Notes: generated by a model from the sequence alone, not told the origin. A stretch of DNA of 64,000 nt from Chloroflexi bacterium B3_Chlor (GCA_005223035.1 NJBK01000003.1:1-64000); one strand, 5' to 3'. Counted from the stretch's first letter, positions 1-9,027 are shown. Numbers and translations are program-made.

Positions 1-514
1 AGGATCGATACGGAAACACATCATACCACCTTTCAGACCACCCGTCAAGTCCGTGGACCGGTAGTTTGTGTCACGGATGGTAGGCGAGCCAGGACGTTGG
101 AGACTTGTGGCACAGAAACGACTTGTAGACTCGGATGAGGATTTCAGCAGGGGAAAAGAGGATAGCTCTTCACTTCAACGGGAATGCTTCAGCTTCGGCC
201 TGAACTCATTCCGATAGATTTGATGTGCCGCAATTGCGGCGTGCCCTGGTTGAAGTGTGAGACCGGCACTGTTTTGATCGTTCACAAGTAGACTCTAGTC
301 CTCCCGTCGGGCAGAACGACCAGAACGGCCATGTCTTCGGCCGCCTAACGGAATGCAGCTGAGCCGCCCGCGCCGGATTTGGAGGCCTTACCTCACTTCA
401 AGACCACCGACAAATGCAAAAGCCGCCGATACAACACAGTGCCGAAGGCACGGGTCGTCTCCATGCACGGCCTAGGCGCAAACATAGTTGCAGCGGAAGA
501 CGCGGCAACGCATC
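1..514. other. Left-edge non-coding stretch, nothing recognised
   Basis: No open frame longer than about 65 codons and no family resemblance in either direction. I looked for a tRNA cloverleaf, a terminator behind the minus-strand gene ending at 515, and insertion-sequence ends, and saw none. It may be decayed sequence at the edge of the accessory island. Confidence 0.5.
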
Positions 515-868
515 CTAATCCGAAACGAACCACGTATCCTCATCACCATCCCACCCATAATAAGTTTCCTTGAATTGCTCCATAGCTGCAACGTACTGGG
601 ACAGCATCAAGATCACATCGCTATTCTGTGGAACATCGTCTTCATCAAGAAGGTCTAGGAACTGGAGCGATGCTTCGGACTCAAGCACTGCACGACATTT
701 CTCAAGAAGCCGGTTGGCAACCCCCATCTTGTTCTTGGCCAATGCAGCGTCGGGCTTCTTCTTGCTGAAGTCCTTGAATTCCTGGTACATGGCTAGCAAA
801 AAAGGCATTACCACTCGGTGCAACTCAGCCTTATCGCGAGTCGTTCGTTGCCTCCCCAGTATGCTCAT
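515..868 (-). CDS. Small acidic hypothetical protein, tandem paralogue B
   Basis: 117 residues, no signal peptide or membrane segment. It is clearly homologous to the gene just upstream (873-1277). Both have a KK(N/K)P(N/D)xAL segment in the first third, and both have a conserved core reading DEDD(M/V)P(R/Q)NSDV(V/I)LxLSQYV in the second half, followed by an F(R/K)-rich helix. The length and helical, acidic make-up suggest a small all-alpha protein. It is the last gene of a three-gene set with the PD-(D/E)XK-like protein, with a gap of only 4 bp to its paralogue. I do not recognise the family. Roles as a specificity, inhibitor or immunity subunit for the nuclease-like neighbour are possible but are only inference from position. 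Confidence 0.75.
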   Translation of the reverse strand: MSILGRQRTTRDKAELHRVVMPFLLAMYQEFKDFSKKKPDAALAKNKMGVANRLLEKCRAVLESEASLQFLDLLDEDDVPQNSDVILMLSQYVAAMEQFKETYYGWDGDEDTWFVSD

Positions 869-872
869 GCTG

Positions 873-1277
873 TCACTCCCTTAGTCTCTTTGGGCGAACT
901 GTCCGTATATGGGCCTTTCCACCGCGGGAAACCTCTTCTCCTGCTTCTGGGTCTACAATCCATTGCCAAGAGCCGGCATACATTTCCACATTGTCAGCAC
1001 GGAACTTCTCAAAGCACTGAACGTACTGCGACAGAATAAGCACCACATCACTATTGCGAGGCATATCGTCTTCATCGAATACCTCGAAGTCACCAAAAGG
1101 GATGTAGTCCTCACCAAGGAACTGATTTGCCTGTGAGAGAAGGGCATTGATGAGCTTCAACTTGAACTTGTTGAGGGCATCATTGGGGTTTTTCTTTGAC
1201 AGAATCGCGAGCTCGTCATATAGGCCCATCAATTGACCAACAAGCTTCTCAAATGTGTCCACTTGAGTACGCTTCAT
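873..1277 (-). CDS. Small acidic hypothetical protein, tandem paralogue A
   Basis: 134 residues, soluble, paralogous to the next gene downstream (515-868) over nearly its full length. The shared motif is FDEDDMPRNSDVVLILSQYV here, against a diverged copy in the partner. The C-terminal tail of about 25 residues is basic and lacks a counterpart in the other copy. It begins 12 bp after the stop of the PD-(D/E)XK-like gene, so translation from one message is likely. Two adjacent diverged copies suggest subunits of a hetero-oligomer or diversification after duplication. No function can be assigned from sequence. Confidence 0.75.
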   Translation of the reverse strand: MKRTQVDTFEKLVGQLMGLYDELAILSKKNPNDALNKFKLKLINALLSQANQFLGEDYIPFGDFEVFDEDDMPRNSDVVLILSQYVQCFEKFRADNVEMYAGSWQWIVDPEAGEEVSRGGKAHIRTVRPKRLRE

Positions 1278-1289
1278 ACAACAACCCCC

Positions 1290-2666
1290 TTAGGCCGGAC
1301 AAGCCCGGCGGAATTCGACATACGTCTTCTTCAAGACGTCAATTGAAGACCGCTGCCTGCTTTCGAACACGTTCACCATCAGAGACAAGTCTTCGTCAGT
1401 AAGAGCGACGATGCACTTTCTTTGGCCAGACCAAAGGTCCACGGTATTGCTAAACATGGCTTTCGGCAGTCGGTTTCGAGTGACCAACACGCCAAAGTTA
1501 CCCAGCCCTGTGGCCAAATAGCGGTTAAGCTGGCTAATGTGTTCTCGCTCTATTGCTCTTACGTTCTTGAGTTCCATGACTAGCTGCCTGTTTCCGTAGT
1601 CGGTGTAAATCTCCTCCAAGAAATCCACAGCCTTGTTATTGTAGAAAATCAAGTCCCGGATCAAGCTCCCGGAATGGGTCCTGCTCTGAACTTCTGCAAA
1701 GTCCAGGTGAGGATAGAGAAGAGATGCTAGAAGCTGACTCGCCAGGTCTTCATATCTCCGATCGGCCTGTTCGGTCTTTCCAGTCGGCAGGTTTCGGATC
1801 TCCGACAGCTTACGCTTTGCCGAGGTGACGGGAATCTGCCGAAACAGAGGATCGGCTTTACAGTCCTCCTGAGCCCGTATCTTCGCCTTGACGTAGTTCT
1901 GGACAACACCGTAGTTATGCCGGTTGAAGTTTAGTACTTTGACTCTATCCTGTGGCTCATCGGCATTGAATACGTCATCGCGAGGACAATAGTCCTTGAA
2001 GTAATCATCAAAGTTAATCCATGGTGTGAACCGAAGCCACCGTTTCGGAACAAAGATGATTGGCTTCCCTGACTCAGGACTGACCGGCAGGCGAACTCTT
2101 TCGTCCGCGAGGAATGAGTAGTCTTGATAATCGTATACGGAAGAGACAACGACGTCGTCCAGAGGAATGCCCAACATTTCGCATTGGTCAATAGTGAAGT
2201 CTATCAGAAACGACTTCAGGAAGCTGCAACAGATGTCACTCACGCGGTCCTTGGAGATACCGTCGATGTATAGCTGAATCTCCTCAAAATGCCGAAATCC
2301 ATGCTGACCATATTCAGGTATGCTCTCGAAAAGACTAAGAATCTCGGAAGCCTTCTTTTCACCTATTCTGACCCCCTGGCGATTTCTTGAATACCCTAGG
2401 CCGACCTCAGGGCATTCGGACGTGAGCACCAAGTCGCGAACTGCCCGATCCTTATTGCCCTCTTTCAGAAGGAAGTTGAGTTGGTTGAACGCGTTTATGA
2501 GCGAGGTATGCAATGCTTGGTCCTGTTGGGAGGGAGACTTCCACAAGAGAAAGGGGTCTACATAGAGGGGAATATCCTCCTCAAGAAGTGGAATTGCGAA
2601 GTCTACCTCAGACTGGGCAACAAGAATGTCATAATAGTCCGTTATTCTTGGCCGGATCAGCACCAT
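1290..2666 (-). CDS. Putative PD-(D/E)XK-fold nuclease-like protein
   Basis: 458 residues. The C-terminal third has the layout of a PD-(D/E)XK nuclease: a helix with an acidic residue (RYEDLASQLL), an Asp in the IRDLIF strand near residue 338, then a hydrophobic strand ending in MELK (Glu365, Lys367), and a downstream QLNRYL helix before another strand. This is the usual order of core residues in Mrr-like restriction endonucleases. The N-terminal 250 residues (with IPLYVDPFLLWKSP) are conserved-looking but unknown to me. It heads a tight operon with two small paralogues. Upstream on the same strand lie a HEPN gene and a DUF262 gene, a context typical of anti-mobile-element loci. The nuclease call is inference from the motif spacing; a catalytically inactive sensor is the alternative. 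Confidence 0.6.
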   Translation of the reverse strand: MVLIRPRITDYYDILVAQSEVDFAIPLLEEDIPLYVDPFLLWKSPSQQDQALHTSLINAFNQLNFLLKEGNKDRAVRDLVLTSECPEVGLGYSRNRQGVRIGEKKASEILSLFESIPEYGQHGFRHFEEIQLYIDGISKDRVSDICCSFLKSFLIDFTIDQCEMLGIPLDDVVVSSVYDYQDYSFLADERVRLPVSPESGKPIIFVPKRWLRFTPWINFDDYFKDYCPRDDVFNADEPQDRVKVLNFNRHNYGVVQNYVKAKIRAQEDCKADPLFRQIPVTSAKRKLSEIRNLPTGKTEQADRRYEDLASQLLASLLYPHLDFAEVQSRTHSGSLIRDLIFYNNKAVDFLEEIYTDYGNRQLVMELKNVRAIEREHISQLNRYLATGLGNFGVLVTRNRLPKAMFSNTVDLWSGQRKCIVALTDEDLSLMVNVFESRQRSSIDVLKKTYVEFRRACPA

Positions 2667-2817
2667 CTTCCAATACTCGATTGAGTTCGCATGGTTGGAA
2701 ACGCAGTAACACTGACGAGTTTGCGCCTAACTACTCATTGTCCGGAACGTCCACGTCAGAACCCCACGCGGCTTCCGCGACGTTCTAAGCCCACCAGGAC
2801 CAAGACAGATAGTCCTC

Positions 2818-3285
2818 TCATTCCCCTGCACACTGCCTCTCGATCATCTCGACAAGCCTGATCGCTTGTTGGTAGTAGCTGTTTGTTCTGGCAAGGGTTA
2901 TCCCTGTATCCCTACCGTGTGCAATCAAGTTTCTGTTGCTGCAAATGCTGTCGATTGCGTTTTTGATCTCACCCTCGGTCTGGCTGGCCAGAGCGTCTCC
3001 CCAGTCCTTGTCGAACGAACGAGCGAGCTGAAGTATCCTCTCCATATTAGGGTTCGGGAACCGATCAAGCCTGACAGCCACGAACCTGGCAACAGTTGGT
3101 GCCGCGGTCGCCTCAGCATATTGACTATAGATTGCACTTATGGAGGTCTCCAGGAACCCCGCGACAAGCACGCACAGGTAGCGTGCCCACTGGGCTTGAA
3201 GCTCCAGATCATCGGAGAGACCATCACTCTTCTGAAAAAGGTGGTCGAGGCGCGTTTTGTAGCGCACCGCTTCCAGGTTTCTCAT
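2818..3285 (-). CDS. HEPN-domain protein (putative ribonuclease toxin)
   Basis: 155 residues, mostly helical. The C-terminal half carries the catalytic HEPN motif Rx4H as RNLIAH (Arg118, His123), preceded by a polar Asn/Ser-rich helix, as in MAE_28990-type or RiboL-PSP HEPN ribonucleases. HEPN proteins act as metal-independent RNases in toxin-antitoxin, abortive infection and CRISPR effectors. The start codon overlaps the stop of the upstream DUF262 gene by 4 bp, so the two are almost certainly translationally coupled and functionally linked. HEPN genes beside DUF262 genes are a recurrent pairing. Which partner is the sensor is inferred, with DUF262 as the likely nucleotide- or DNA-dependent partner. 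Confidence 0.72.
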   Translation of the reverse strand: MRNLEAVRYKTRLDHLFQKSDGLSDDLELQAQWARYLCVLVAGFLETSISAIYSQYAEATAAPTVARFVAVRLDRFPNPNMERILQLARSFDKDWGDALASQTEGEIKNAIDSICSNRNLIAHGRDTGITLARTNSYYQQAIRLVEMIERQCAGE

Positions 3286-4352
3286 TCCACGTCCGCAAAG
3301 GCCTCGGTTGCCATCTGCAGTCTGACGGCCACATTCACCTCGTCCGCAGTGCTTCTCTGAGTGGTCTCTTGGAATTCCTCATTGCTGAGAAGAGCTTCGT
3401 ACTGGTCCTCCAGTCGCTTCACGTCTGAAATCCCACCTGCCTCAAGCCGACTGGCCACCCCGACCATGACTGAGTCAAACACAGCCGCGTTCAGGGCCCG
3501 CACGGGCCTGAAAGCCCTGTGACCGAGAACGTCATCAAAGAGTCCAATCGTCTCAGCAAAGACTCCCGCCAGCTCACCTGCAGGCTGTAGCTGTAGGTGT
3601 CTATTTCCAGCCATGAACCGGTTGAGGAACTCCTTCATGGGCCGCTCGTAGGTCCCCGCGTTGAAGTGCAGAGCCAGGAAGCGGAGTATGAGCTCCTCAT
3701 CCCGCATCCGCTTATCGACGCGCCCATACACTGAACGCCAAGGCGGCATCTGGTTGAGGTCCTTGAGGAGCTCATTGAACTCACCACGATATATACAGTG
3801 CCGGATCTCTTGCGGCAGCAGTGGCGTCCCAGTGGTATTCAGCCTCTCGAATATGTAGTAGATGCTGCTATCATCCTCTGGCGGTGCTTCTTGCTTAACT
3901 ACCGTGGCATGCACTACGGAGTCGTTCAGTCTGCGCTTGTCCTCATCCCTCAGCGTTCCGTAGGTGAGGCCCTCAAACTGCGTCTGAACTCCCCTGAGCG
4001 AGAATACCCTTCCGCTGTCCGCGAACACACCGTCGCAGAAGAACTGAAGGGTTTTTAGCCTTTGATGGCCGTCAATAACCAGAAGCCTCTGCGAATCGAA
4101 ATCTTTCGACAGGAATATGCCTGGAACAGGTAGTCCTAGTAAGAAGGATTCTATGAAACGCGAGGCCTGTCTGTACGTCCATACAAAACCACGCTGAAAT
4201 GCTGGAATGAAGATGTCGCCATCTCTCAGACGCCTGACAAGGCCATCAACAAGGAAGTCTGCCCCGTAGCTGCTTATCTCGTACGTGACGGGAGCAACCT
4301 CCCCCGAATCCCCTAAACGATCCTCGATCTTCGTTCGATCTGATTGTGACAT
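3282..4352 (-). CDS. DUF262 (GmrSD/ParB-like) domain protein
   Basis: 356 residues. It has the DUF262 signature: FIPAFQRGFVW near residues 48-58, a GLPVPGIFL segment, and DGHQRLKTL near 94-102 (usual DGQQR, here with His). Further on is the FERLNTTGTPLLPQEIR block of the family. The DUF1524 HNH nuclease domain that completes GmrD-type enzymes is absent, so this is the stand-alone N-terminal ATP/NTP-dependent half. Start chosen at ATG 4352 with GGAGGAG just upstream. It leads the defence-like island and overlaps the HEPN gene by 4 bp. Family members restrict modified phage DNA or regulate partner effectors; here the effector is probably the HEPN protein. Confidence 0.8.
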   Translation of the reverse strand: MSQSDRTKIEDRLGDSGEVAPVTYEISSYGADFLVDGLVRRLRDGDIFIPAFQRGFVWTYRQASRFIESFLLGLPVPGIFLSKDFDSQRLLVIDGHQRLKTLQFFCDGVFADSGRVFSLRGVQTQFEGLTYGTLRDEDKRRLNDSVVHATVVKQEAPPEDDSSIYYIFERLNTTGTPLLPQEIRHCIYRGEFNELLKDLNQMPPWRSVYGRVDKRMRDEELILRFLALHFNAGTYERPMKEFLNRFMAGNRHLQLQPAGELAGVFAETIGLFDDVLGHRAFRPVRALNAAVFDSVMVGVASRLEAGGISDVKRLEDQYEALLSNEEFQETTQRSTADEVNVAVRLQMATEAFADVE

Positions 4353-4475
4353 CTATCTCTCCTCCGGACACCCTGCCTACTCTTGTGACGTCCCTCGTCG
4401 GTGGCGCTCCATCGTCGTTGTCCTCTCGCGGCAACGAACGGCACCGACGCATTCTTCGTGTCGGATAACGTAACA

Positions 4476-4504
4476 ATCATATCATGGTTTAGGAAACACC
4501 GCAA
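4476..4504 (-). promoter_or_regulatory. Putative sigma-70 promoter of the DUF262 gene
   Basis: On the minus strand, TATGAT (plus 4476-4481) is preceded by TGA, giving an extended -10. A weak -35 TTGCGG lies 17 bp further up (4499-4504). Transcription would start near 4469, leaving a leader of about 115 nt. The patch is AT-rich compared with its surroundings. Confidence 0.4.
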
Positions 4505-4842
4505 CCGACAGGCAGACCCGGCGGGGACGCGCACCACAAGCTGCCGTCACCTCTTGTGTCGACGATGCGACACAATGCTTCGGCAGCCAGGGGATGCGCC
4601 GGCCCCAACTCTGGCGCTCAGCGCGCGAACAGACAACATTACCGCCCAGAAGACCCGTCAAACGAGCAAACATGGGCGTAGGCAGCGCTTCAGAGGTCGG
4701 TTCGCACCTGGGAACATGTAGAGCGCGACTGATTCGCGGACCGAAATGAGGGGCTGAAAAAGGGGGACGTCAGCTCCGGGGGAGTGGACCCAGCGAATTC
4801 AGCAGTGTGTCACCGCTGGATTCCGGCGCAGCGATCAAGGGG
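4505..4842. other. Intergenic gap between island and mevalonate operon
   Basis: About 340 bp between the candidate DUF262 promoter and the stop of the DUF35 gene. No plausible frame, tRNA or clear terminator was found. There is a C/T-rich run near 4755-4765 on the minus strand but no convincing hairpin before it. Confidence 0.4.
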
Positions 4843-5247
4843 TCAAGGTGCTTCTTTCAGCTTCGGCCTGAACTTGTACCCGTAGACGATGAGGCCGTCT
4901 TCGCCGTACTGCCTCAACCGTCGTGTCACCATCTCTACAGGCATCCCGATCTGCACATCATCGATGTCGACATCCGTCAGCTGTGCGGCAATCAGAGGGC
5001 CTTCTTCCAGCTCGACGAGCGCCCCGATGTATGGTACGAACCCTTCGTAGCCAGCTGGTGCGTCATAGACAACTGTGTGCGAGTAGACCTTTCCCTCTCC
5101 CCCAAACTGGTAGCGCTGAAGGTTCTGAGACTTGCATCGAGGACAGACTTGACGCCGAGGAAACAGTCTCGCGCCACAATCCTCACATTGCACACCCAGC
5201 AACCTATAACGTTGATTCTGCAAACGCCAATGTCTGGCAAGACTCAT
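4843..5247 (-). CDS. DUF35 OB-fold protein with zinc ribbon (HMG-CoA complex scaffold)
   Basis: 134 residues. The N-terminal zinc ribbon has CEDCG and CPRCK pairs around residues 21-39, followed by an OB-fold (YSHTVVYDAPAGYEG, then GxPVEMVTR). In archaea the DUF35 protein bridges acetoacetyl-CoA thiolase and HMG-CoA synthase and supplies a shared CoA-binding tunnel. Its place directly behind those two genes fits the same job here. Start ATG with GGAG eight bases upstream. It is the last gene of a four-gene operon, separated from the thiolase gene by about 120 bp that I see nothing in. Confidence 0.88.
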   Translation of the reverse strand: MSLARHWRLQNQRYRLLGVQCEDCGARLFPRRQVCPRCKSQNLQRYQFGGEGKVYSHTVVYDAPAGYEGFVPYIGALVELEEGPLIAAQLTDVDIDDVQIGMPVEMVTRRLRQYGEDGLIVYGYKFRPKLKEAP

Positions 5248-5368
5248 ATTCTAGTCTCCTAACCCACAACGACGTTTCCAAGACAAGCGCTGACCGTGTG
5301 CTGCGCCGACAAACTAGGCGTTTCCAGACGCCTAGCCCCCACATCGTCTCCGCTCGCACGGGACCCCA

Positions 5369-6520
5369 CTAGGGTGACTTGAGGATATGGGTCACGACCG
5401 TGGCTCCACTTCCACCGATGCTTTGCGCCATGCCCAGGCGCCCATCCACCTGATTGGCACCAGCCTCACCCCGCAACTGCTGCACAAGTTCGACCACCTG
5501 ATAGACACCAGTGGCACCTACGGGGTGGCCCCTGCCCTTCAGGCCCCCCATGGTGGAAATGGGAATCCTTCCCTCCAGAGCGATCTCTCCATCTATACCG
5601 AGGCGAACCCCCTCGCCCTCAGATGCGAAACCGCAGCCCTCAAGGCTGAGCGCACCCATGATGGTGAAAGCGTCATGCAGCTCGAAGAGATCTATGTCCT
5701 CAGGGCCTATCCCTGCCTGAGCATAAGCCCTCTGAGCTGACTCGTAGACCCCTTGCAGGAACAAGGGATTGCCTCGATCGTGGAGCGCCATGGCATCAGT
5801 CGCTGCAGCGGAAGCGACGATCTCGACTGCGGAGTTGGCTCTCTCTCCAACAACCTTCTCGGAACACAGAACCAGACTGGCCGCGCCATCGGCCACGGGA
5901 GCCGAGTCAAGCAAGCTGATGGGGTCAGCGATCATGCGCGCGTTCACGAAAGCGTCCACAGTGATGGGACGACGGAACATTGCATACTCGTTGTTCGAAG
6001 CGTTCTTATGAGCATTGATCGAGAAATGTGCGAAGTCCGACCGTTCGACATGGTGCTCGTAGATGTACCGCCGCATGAGCAAGGCGTTGAGCGCCACCAG
6101 GGAAAGCCCATGGATCGCTTCGTATTCCTCGTCCGTGGCCGTAACCAGGGCCTCCTCCACTGCAGGCCCGGTCAGGTCGGACATCTTCTCCACTCCAGTG
6201 ACGATGACGACTTCCTGCAAGCCGCTGGCTACGGCAAGACATCCCATCCTCACCGCTGCAGCCCCTGAAGCACCGGCAGCTTCGATGCGTACCGCTTCAG
6301 TGCCCGCCATACCGGCGAAGTCGGCGACCAGAGCAGCCAGGTGCTCCTGTCCGGCCACCTCCCCGGAAAGAGCGTTTCCAACGTAAATAGCATCGGCCTT
6401 TTCGACGCCCGCTTGCTCTATGGCCTCAAGCACGGAACTCACAGCCAAGTCACGGGCTGAGCGGTCCCAATGCTCCCTGACCGGCGTCTGGCCGATGCCG
6501 ACCACATAAACCTTGGTCAA
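5369..6520 (-). CDS. Thiolase, archaeal SCP2-like, nucleophilic Cys replaced
   Basis: 383 residues, full length for archaeal-type acetoacetyl-CoA thiolase (EC 2.3.1.9 class). The family's nucleophile motif, normally EAACASG, reads EAAGASG: codon at 6272-6274 gives Gly83 instead of Cys. The other landmarks are present: HDAF in place of NEAF, and GRGHPVGATG with the catalytic His near residue 330. The start is TTG with AAGGAGG about ten bases upstream. It lies between HMG-CoA synthase and DUF35, where it should make acetoacetyl-CoA for HMG-CoA. A true Cys-to-Gly change would leave condensation crippled, so it may be structural, use another acyl donor path, or reflect a base error (TGT to GGT). 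Confidence 0.85.
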   Translation of the reverse strand: MTKVYVVGIGQTPVREHWDRSARDLAVSSVLEAIEQAGVEKADAIYVGNALSGEVAGQEHLAALVADFAGMAGTEAVRIEAAGASGAAAVRMGCLAVASGLQEVVIVTGVEKMSDLTGPAVEEALVTATDEEYEAIHGLSLVALNALLMRRYIYEHHVERSDFAHFSINAHKNASNNEYAMFRRPITVDAFVNARMIADPISLLDSAPVADGAASLVLCSEKVVGERANSAVEIVASAAATDAMALHDRGNPLFLQGVYESAQRAYAQAGIGPEDIDLFELHDAFTIMGALSLEGCGFASEGEGVRLGIDGEIALEGRIPISTMGGLKGRGHPVGATGVYQVVELVQQLRGEAGANQVDGRLGMAQSIGGSGATVVTHILKSP

Positions 6521-6576
6521 TAGCTCAGATACCTCCTTCGGCCTACTCCTTTCCGAGCGACGTGCAGCGTGGAAAC

Positions 6577-7626
6577 CTAATACATCGAAAGTTTGCCCCG
6601 ATGCCGGGCATATCGAGCGTAGTCAATCTCCCGGCGGCGGGTGACATAGTCAGCGACGCCGGGCAAAGGGTTCCTGCCTCGAGTGATCAACTCTGTCGTC
6701 ACGAACGAGAAAGCATCGCTTCCAGCACCAGACCCAAAGGACGCCAGCAGGATTCTTTCTCCAACATCCGCCTTGTCAAGGACAGCCGCCAATCCCAAGG
6801 CCGATGAAGCTGCATACGCGTTTCCGATCACTGGTACCAAGAGGCCATCCTCATACTGCTCCGGGGCGAAACCCAGCCGCTTCGCCAGCCGGACAGGGAA
6901 CTTGCTATTGGGCTGGTGAAAGATGACCTTATCGTAGTCTTGTGGACCATACCCCAATTGATCCATCAAGTACTGAGTAGCCATCAACGAATGCGTGAAA
7001 TACGCTGGCTCGCCCGTGAATCGACTGCCATGGGTAGGATAGTGTTGGCTGGGCCTACGGAAGAAATCGGGTGTATCAGAGACGTAGGAATGAGACCCCT
7101 CCAGGTAGGCCATGCTCTCCTCTCGTGGCCCTATTATGAAAGCGGCCCCACCGGCACCAGCCGTGTATTCCAGCTGGTCACCCGGCCTCCCTTGCGCGGT
7201 GTCTGCACCAATAGCCATCGCATACTGGACCATACCCGAGCCCACAAAGCCGAAGGCTGCCTGCATAGCCTCCGTTCCAGCCTTGCACGCAAACTCCCAG
7301 TCGGCAGCAGTGGTGTGAGGTGTGGCGCCAACGGCCTCAGCGACAATGGTGGCCGTAGGCTTGACAGAATAGGGCTTCGATTCGCTACCCAGCCATATGG
7401 CTCCCAACTTTTGGGGATCAATCTTGGCTTTGCGCACGGCGTTCCTGGCAGCCTCGATGGCTATCGTGGCCGTATCCTCGTCCAGGCCAGGCACCGCCTT
7501 CTCCTCCAGATGAAGGGTGTCCTCGCCCATCTTCCACACACGAGATATCTCAGCGGCGCTGATCCTGTAGCGCGGGATGTAGGCCCCGTAGCCAACTATC
7601 CCCACTTCTCTGTTAGGCTTCATCAT
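6577..7626 (-). CDS. Hydroxymethylglutaryl-CoA synthase, archaeal type
   Basis: 349 residues, the usual length of archaeal and Chloroflexota HMG-CoA synthases. It condenses acetyl-CoA with acetoacetyl-CoA, the second step of the mevalonate pathway. The catalytic Cys sits in [10 protein letters not shown] near residue 114. The catalytic His is in FHQPNSKFP near 237, and a Glu is in the N-terminal domain ([16 protein letters not shown]). The N-terminus [14 protein letters not shown] is typical. It starts with two Met codons (MM); either could serve. It is 30 bp downstream of HMG-CoA reductase and 56 bp upstream of the thiolase, forming one operon. Confidence 0.92.
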   Translation of the reverse strand: MMKPNREVGIVGYGAYIPRYRISAAEISRVWKMGEDTLHLEEKAVPGLDEDTATIAIEAARNAVRKAKIDPQKLGAIWLGSESKPYSVKPTATIVAEAVGATPHTTAADWEFACKAGTEAMQAAFGFVGSGMVQYAMAIGADTAQGRPGDQLEYTAGAGGAAFIIGPREESMAYLEGSHSYVSDTPDFFRRPSQHYPTHGSRFTGEPAYFTHSLMATQYLMDQLGYGPQDYDKVIFHQPNSKFPVRLAKRLGFAPEQYEDGLLVPVIGNAYAASSALGLAAVLDKADVGERILLASFGSGAGSDAFSFVTTELITRGRNPLPGVADYVTRRREIDYARYARHRGKLSMY

Positions 7627-7656
7627 AAGCCGTCCTCTCCTTGCACCAACATAATA

Positions 7657-8997
7657 TCAGGACATCTCCCCAACCAACTCTTCAGCTCTGTCTAGCCGAA
7701 TGACGCGCTCCTCCACCATTCGCGCGGCCACCTTGTCTGCCAAATCACCGCGAGCTCCGGCGGCGACGGCCATGTTGCGCGCATGGAGCTCCATATGCCC
7801 TCGTTGGATGCCCTCAGTGGCCAGGGCACGCAGGGCAGCGAGATTCTGAGCAAGCCCCACGGCAACTATCACCTCAGCCAACTCCTGAGCCGTCTGAACT
7901 CCCATGACTCTTAGAGCCACCTGGGCCCCAGGATGGACTTTCGTCGCCCCGCCAACGATACCCACAGCCATGGGCAACTCCAGGGTACCCACCAGGTTAC
8001 CGTCAGAGTCAATGTCCCACGTACTCAAAGACTGATACAGACCAGAGCGAGCAGCATAGGCATGAGCTCCCGCCTCCACTGCCCTCCAATCGTTGCCGGT
8101 GGCGATGAGCACCGCATCTATTCCGTTCATGATTCCCTTGTTGTGGGTCGCCGCTCGATAGGGATCGACGGCCGCCAAGGCATAGGCGTCCACGATACGC
8201 TCGGCCACTTCCTGACCATCAAGCCCGTCAAGAGCTAGCGCCTCGGCAGGCACCGCGGCCCGCGCCCGGGCAAGACGCTTATCAGCAAGGTTGGAAAGGA
8301 TACGCAGCAATACCTGCCCGCCTGTTATCTCCTCCACCAACGGGGCCAGTGCCTCAACAGCCGTGTTCACGGCGTTTGCCCCCATCGCATCCCGACAATC
8401 GTATATCAGATGCACCACCAGCATGGGGCCCGCAGGCGTTTCAGGAACGATGCGCACCTGCAAGTCTCTGGCGCCCCCGCCTAATCCCACGAGGACCGGA
8501 TCCTGCTCATTGGCGACGGCCAACAGTCTCTCTCGTTCAGCCAAGAGACTGAGGCGAGACCCCGGAAGATCGTCCAACCCGAGCACTTGAATCTGCCCAA
8601 TCATCAGGGACGAAGAAGCCTCGGCTACGAACCCTCCGGCCGCACGCACCAGCTTGGCCGCATGGCTCGCAGCAGCCACTACCGACGGCTCCTCGATAGC
8701 CATGGGAACCAGATAGTCCCGACGGTTGACTCGAAAATTGACTGCGATTCCCAAGGGCAGGCCGAAGGTTCCGACCACGTTCTCGCTCATCCTGTCGGCC
8801 TGGGACACGTCCAATCCTTCAGAGCCTTGCAGAATGGCAGCCTCTTCATCCGTCAAGCCCGTTGCGACCTGCGCTTGTCGGAGACGCTGCGACGGACTCA
8901 GCTTATAGAACCCCGGAATTCGCGAATCGATACTGTGGCCCCCTGGTCTAGGTCCCGTGATTTGGCGTGCTGCAAACACAACACAGAACGAAACCAC
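7657..8997 (-). CDS. mvaA: Hydroxymethylglutaryl-CoA reductase, class II
   Basis: About 420-446 residues. It reduces HMG-CoA to mevalonate with NAD(P)H. Class II (Pseudomonas MvaA-like) hallmarks are [15 protein letters not shown] at the start of the conserved part, [12 protein letters not shown] with the catalytic Glu, [26 protein letters not shown], and [10 protein letters not shown] with the catalytic Lys. A C-terminal [10 protein letters not shown] segment holds the catalytic His. The family normally begins near SRIPG (residue 25 here) but no ATG lies there; GTG at 8997 or 8976 are candidates, so the first 20 residues are uncertain. It is the first gene of the mevalonate-entry operon. Paired with an archaeal-type synthase, it is more likely biosynthetic (isoprenoids) than degradative. 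Confidence 0.9.
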   Translation of the reverse strand: MVSFCVVFAARQITGPRPGGHSIDSRIPGFYKLSPSQRLRQAQVATGLTDEEAAILQGSEGLDVSQADRMSENVVGTFGLPLGIAVNFRVNRRDYLVPMAIEEPSVVAAASHAAKLVRAAGGFVAEASSSLMIGQIQVLGLDDLPGSRLSLLAERERLLAVANEQDPVLVGLGGGARDLQVRIVPETPAGPMLVVHLIYDCRDAMGANAVNTAVEALAPLVEEITGGQVLLRILSNLADKRLARARAAVPAEALALDGLDGQEVAERIVDAYALAAVDPYRAATHNKGIMNGIDAVLIATGNDWRAVEAGAHAYAARSGLYQSLSTWDIDSDGNLVGTLELPMAVGIVGGATKVHPGAQVALRVMGVQTAQELAEVIVAVGLAQNLAALRALATEGIQRGHMELHARNMAVAAGARGDLADKVAARMVEERVIRLDRAEELVGEMS

Positions 8998-9027
8998 AAC
9001 TTTGCGTCGTGGGTTCGTTTGTCGCTA

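Noticed and set aside
379-573. 64-codon plus-strand frame near the left edge
   Set aside because: No ribosome site and no recognisable features; His/Pro-rich end is compositional and overlaps the minus-strand gene.
1-4505. Prophage or insertion sequence carrying the island
   Set aside because: No integrase, transposase, terminal repeat or tRNA target was seen, although the island could still be horizontally acquired.
4755-4830. Terminator behind the mevalonate operon
   Set aside because: The best stem (GAATCCAGC with GCTGAATTC) has a mismatch, and the T-run lies about 40 bp away, so it does not make an intrinsic terminator.
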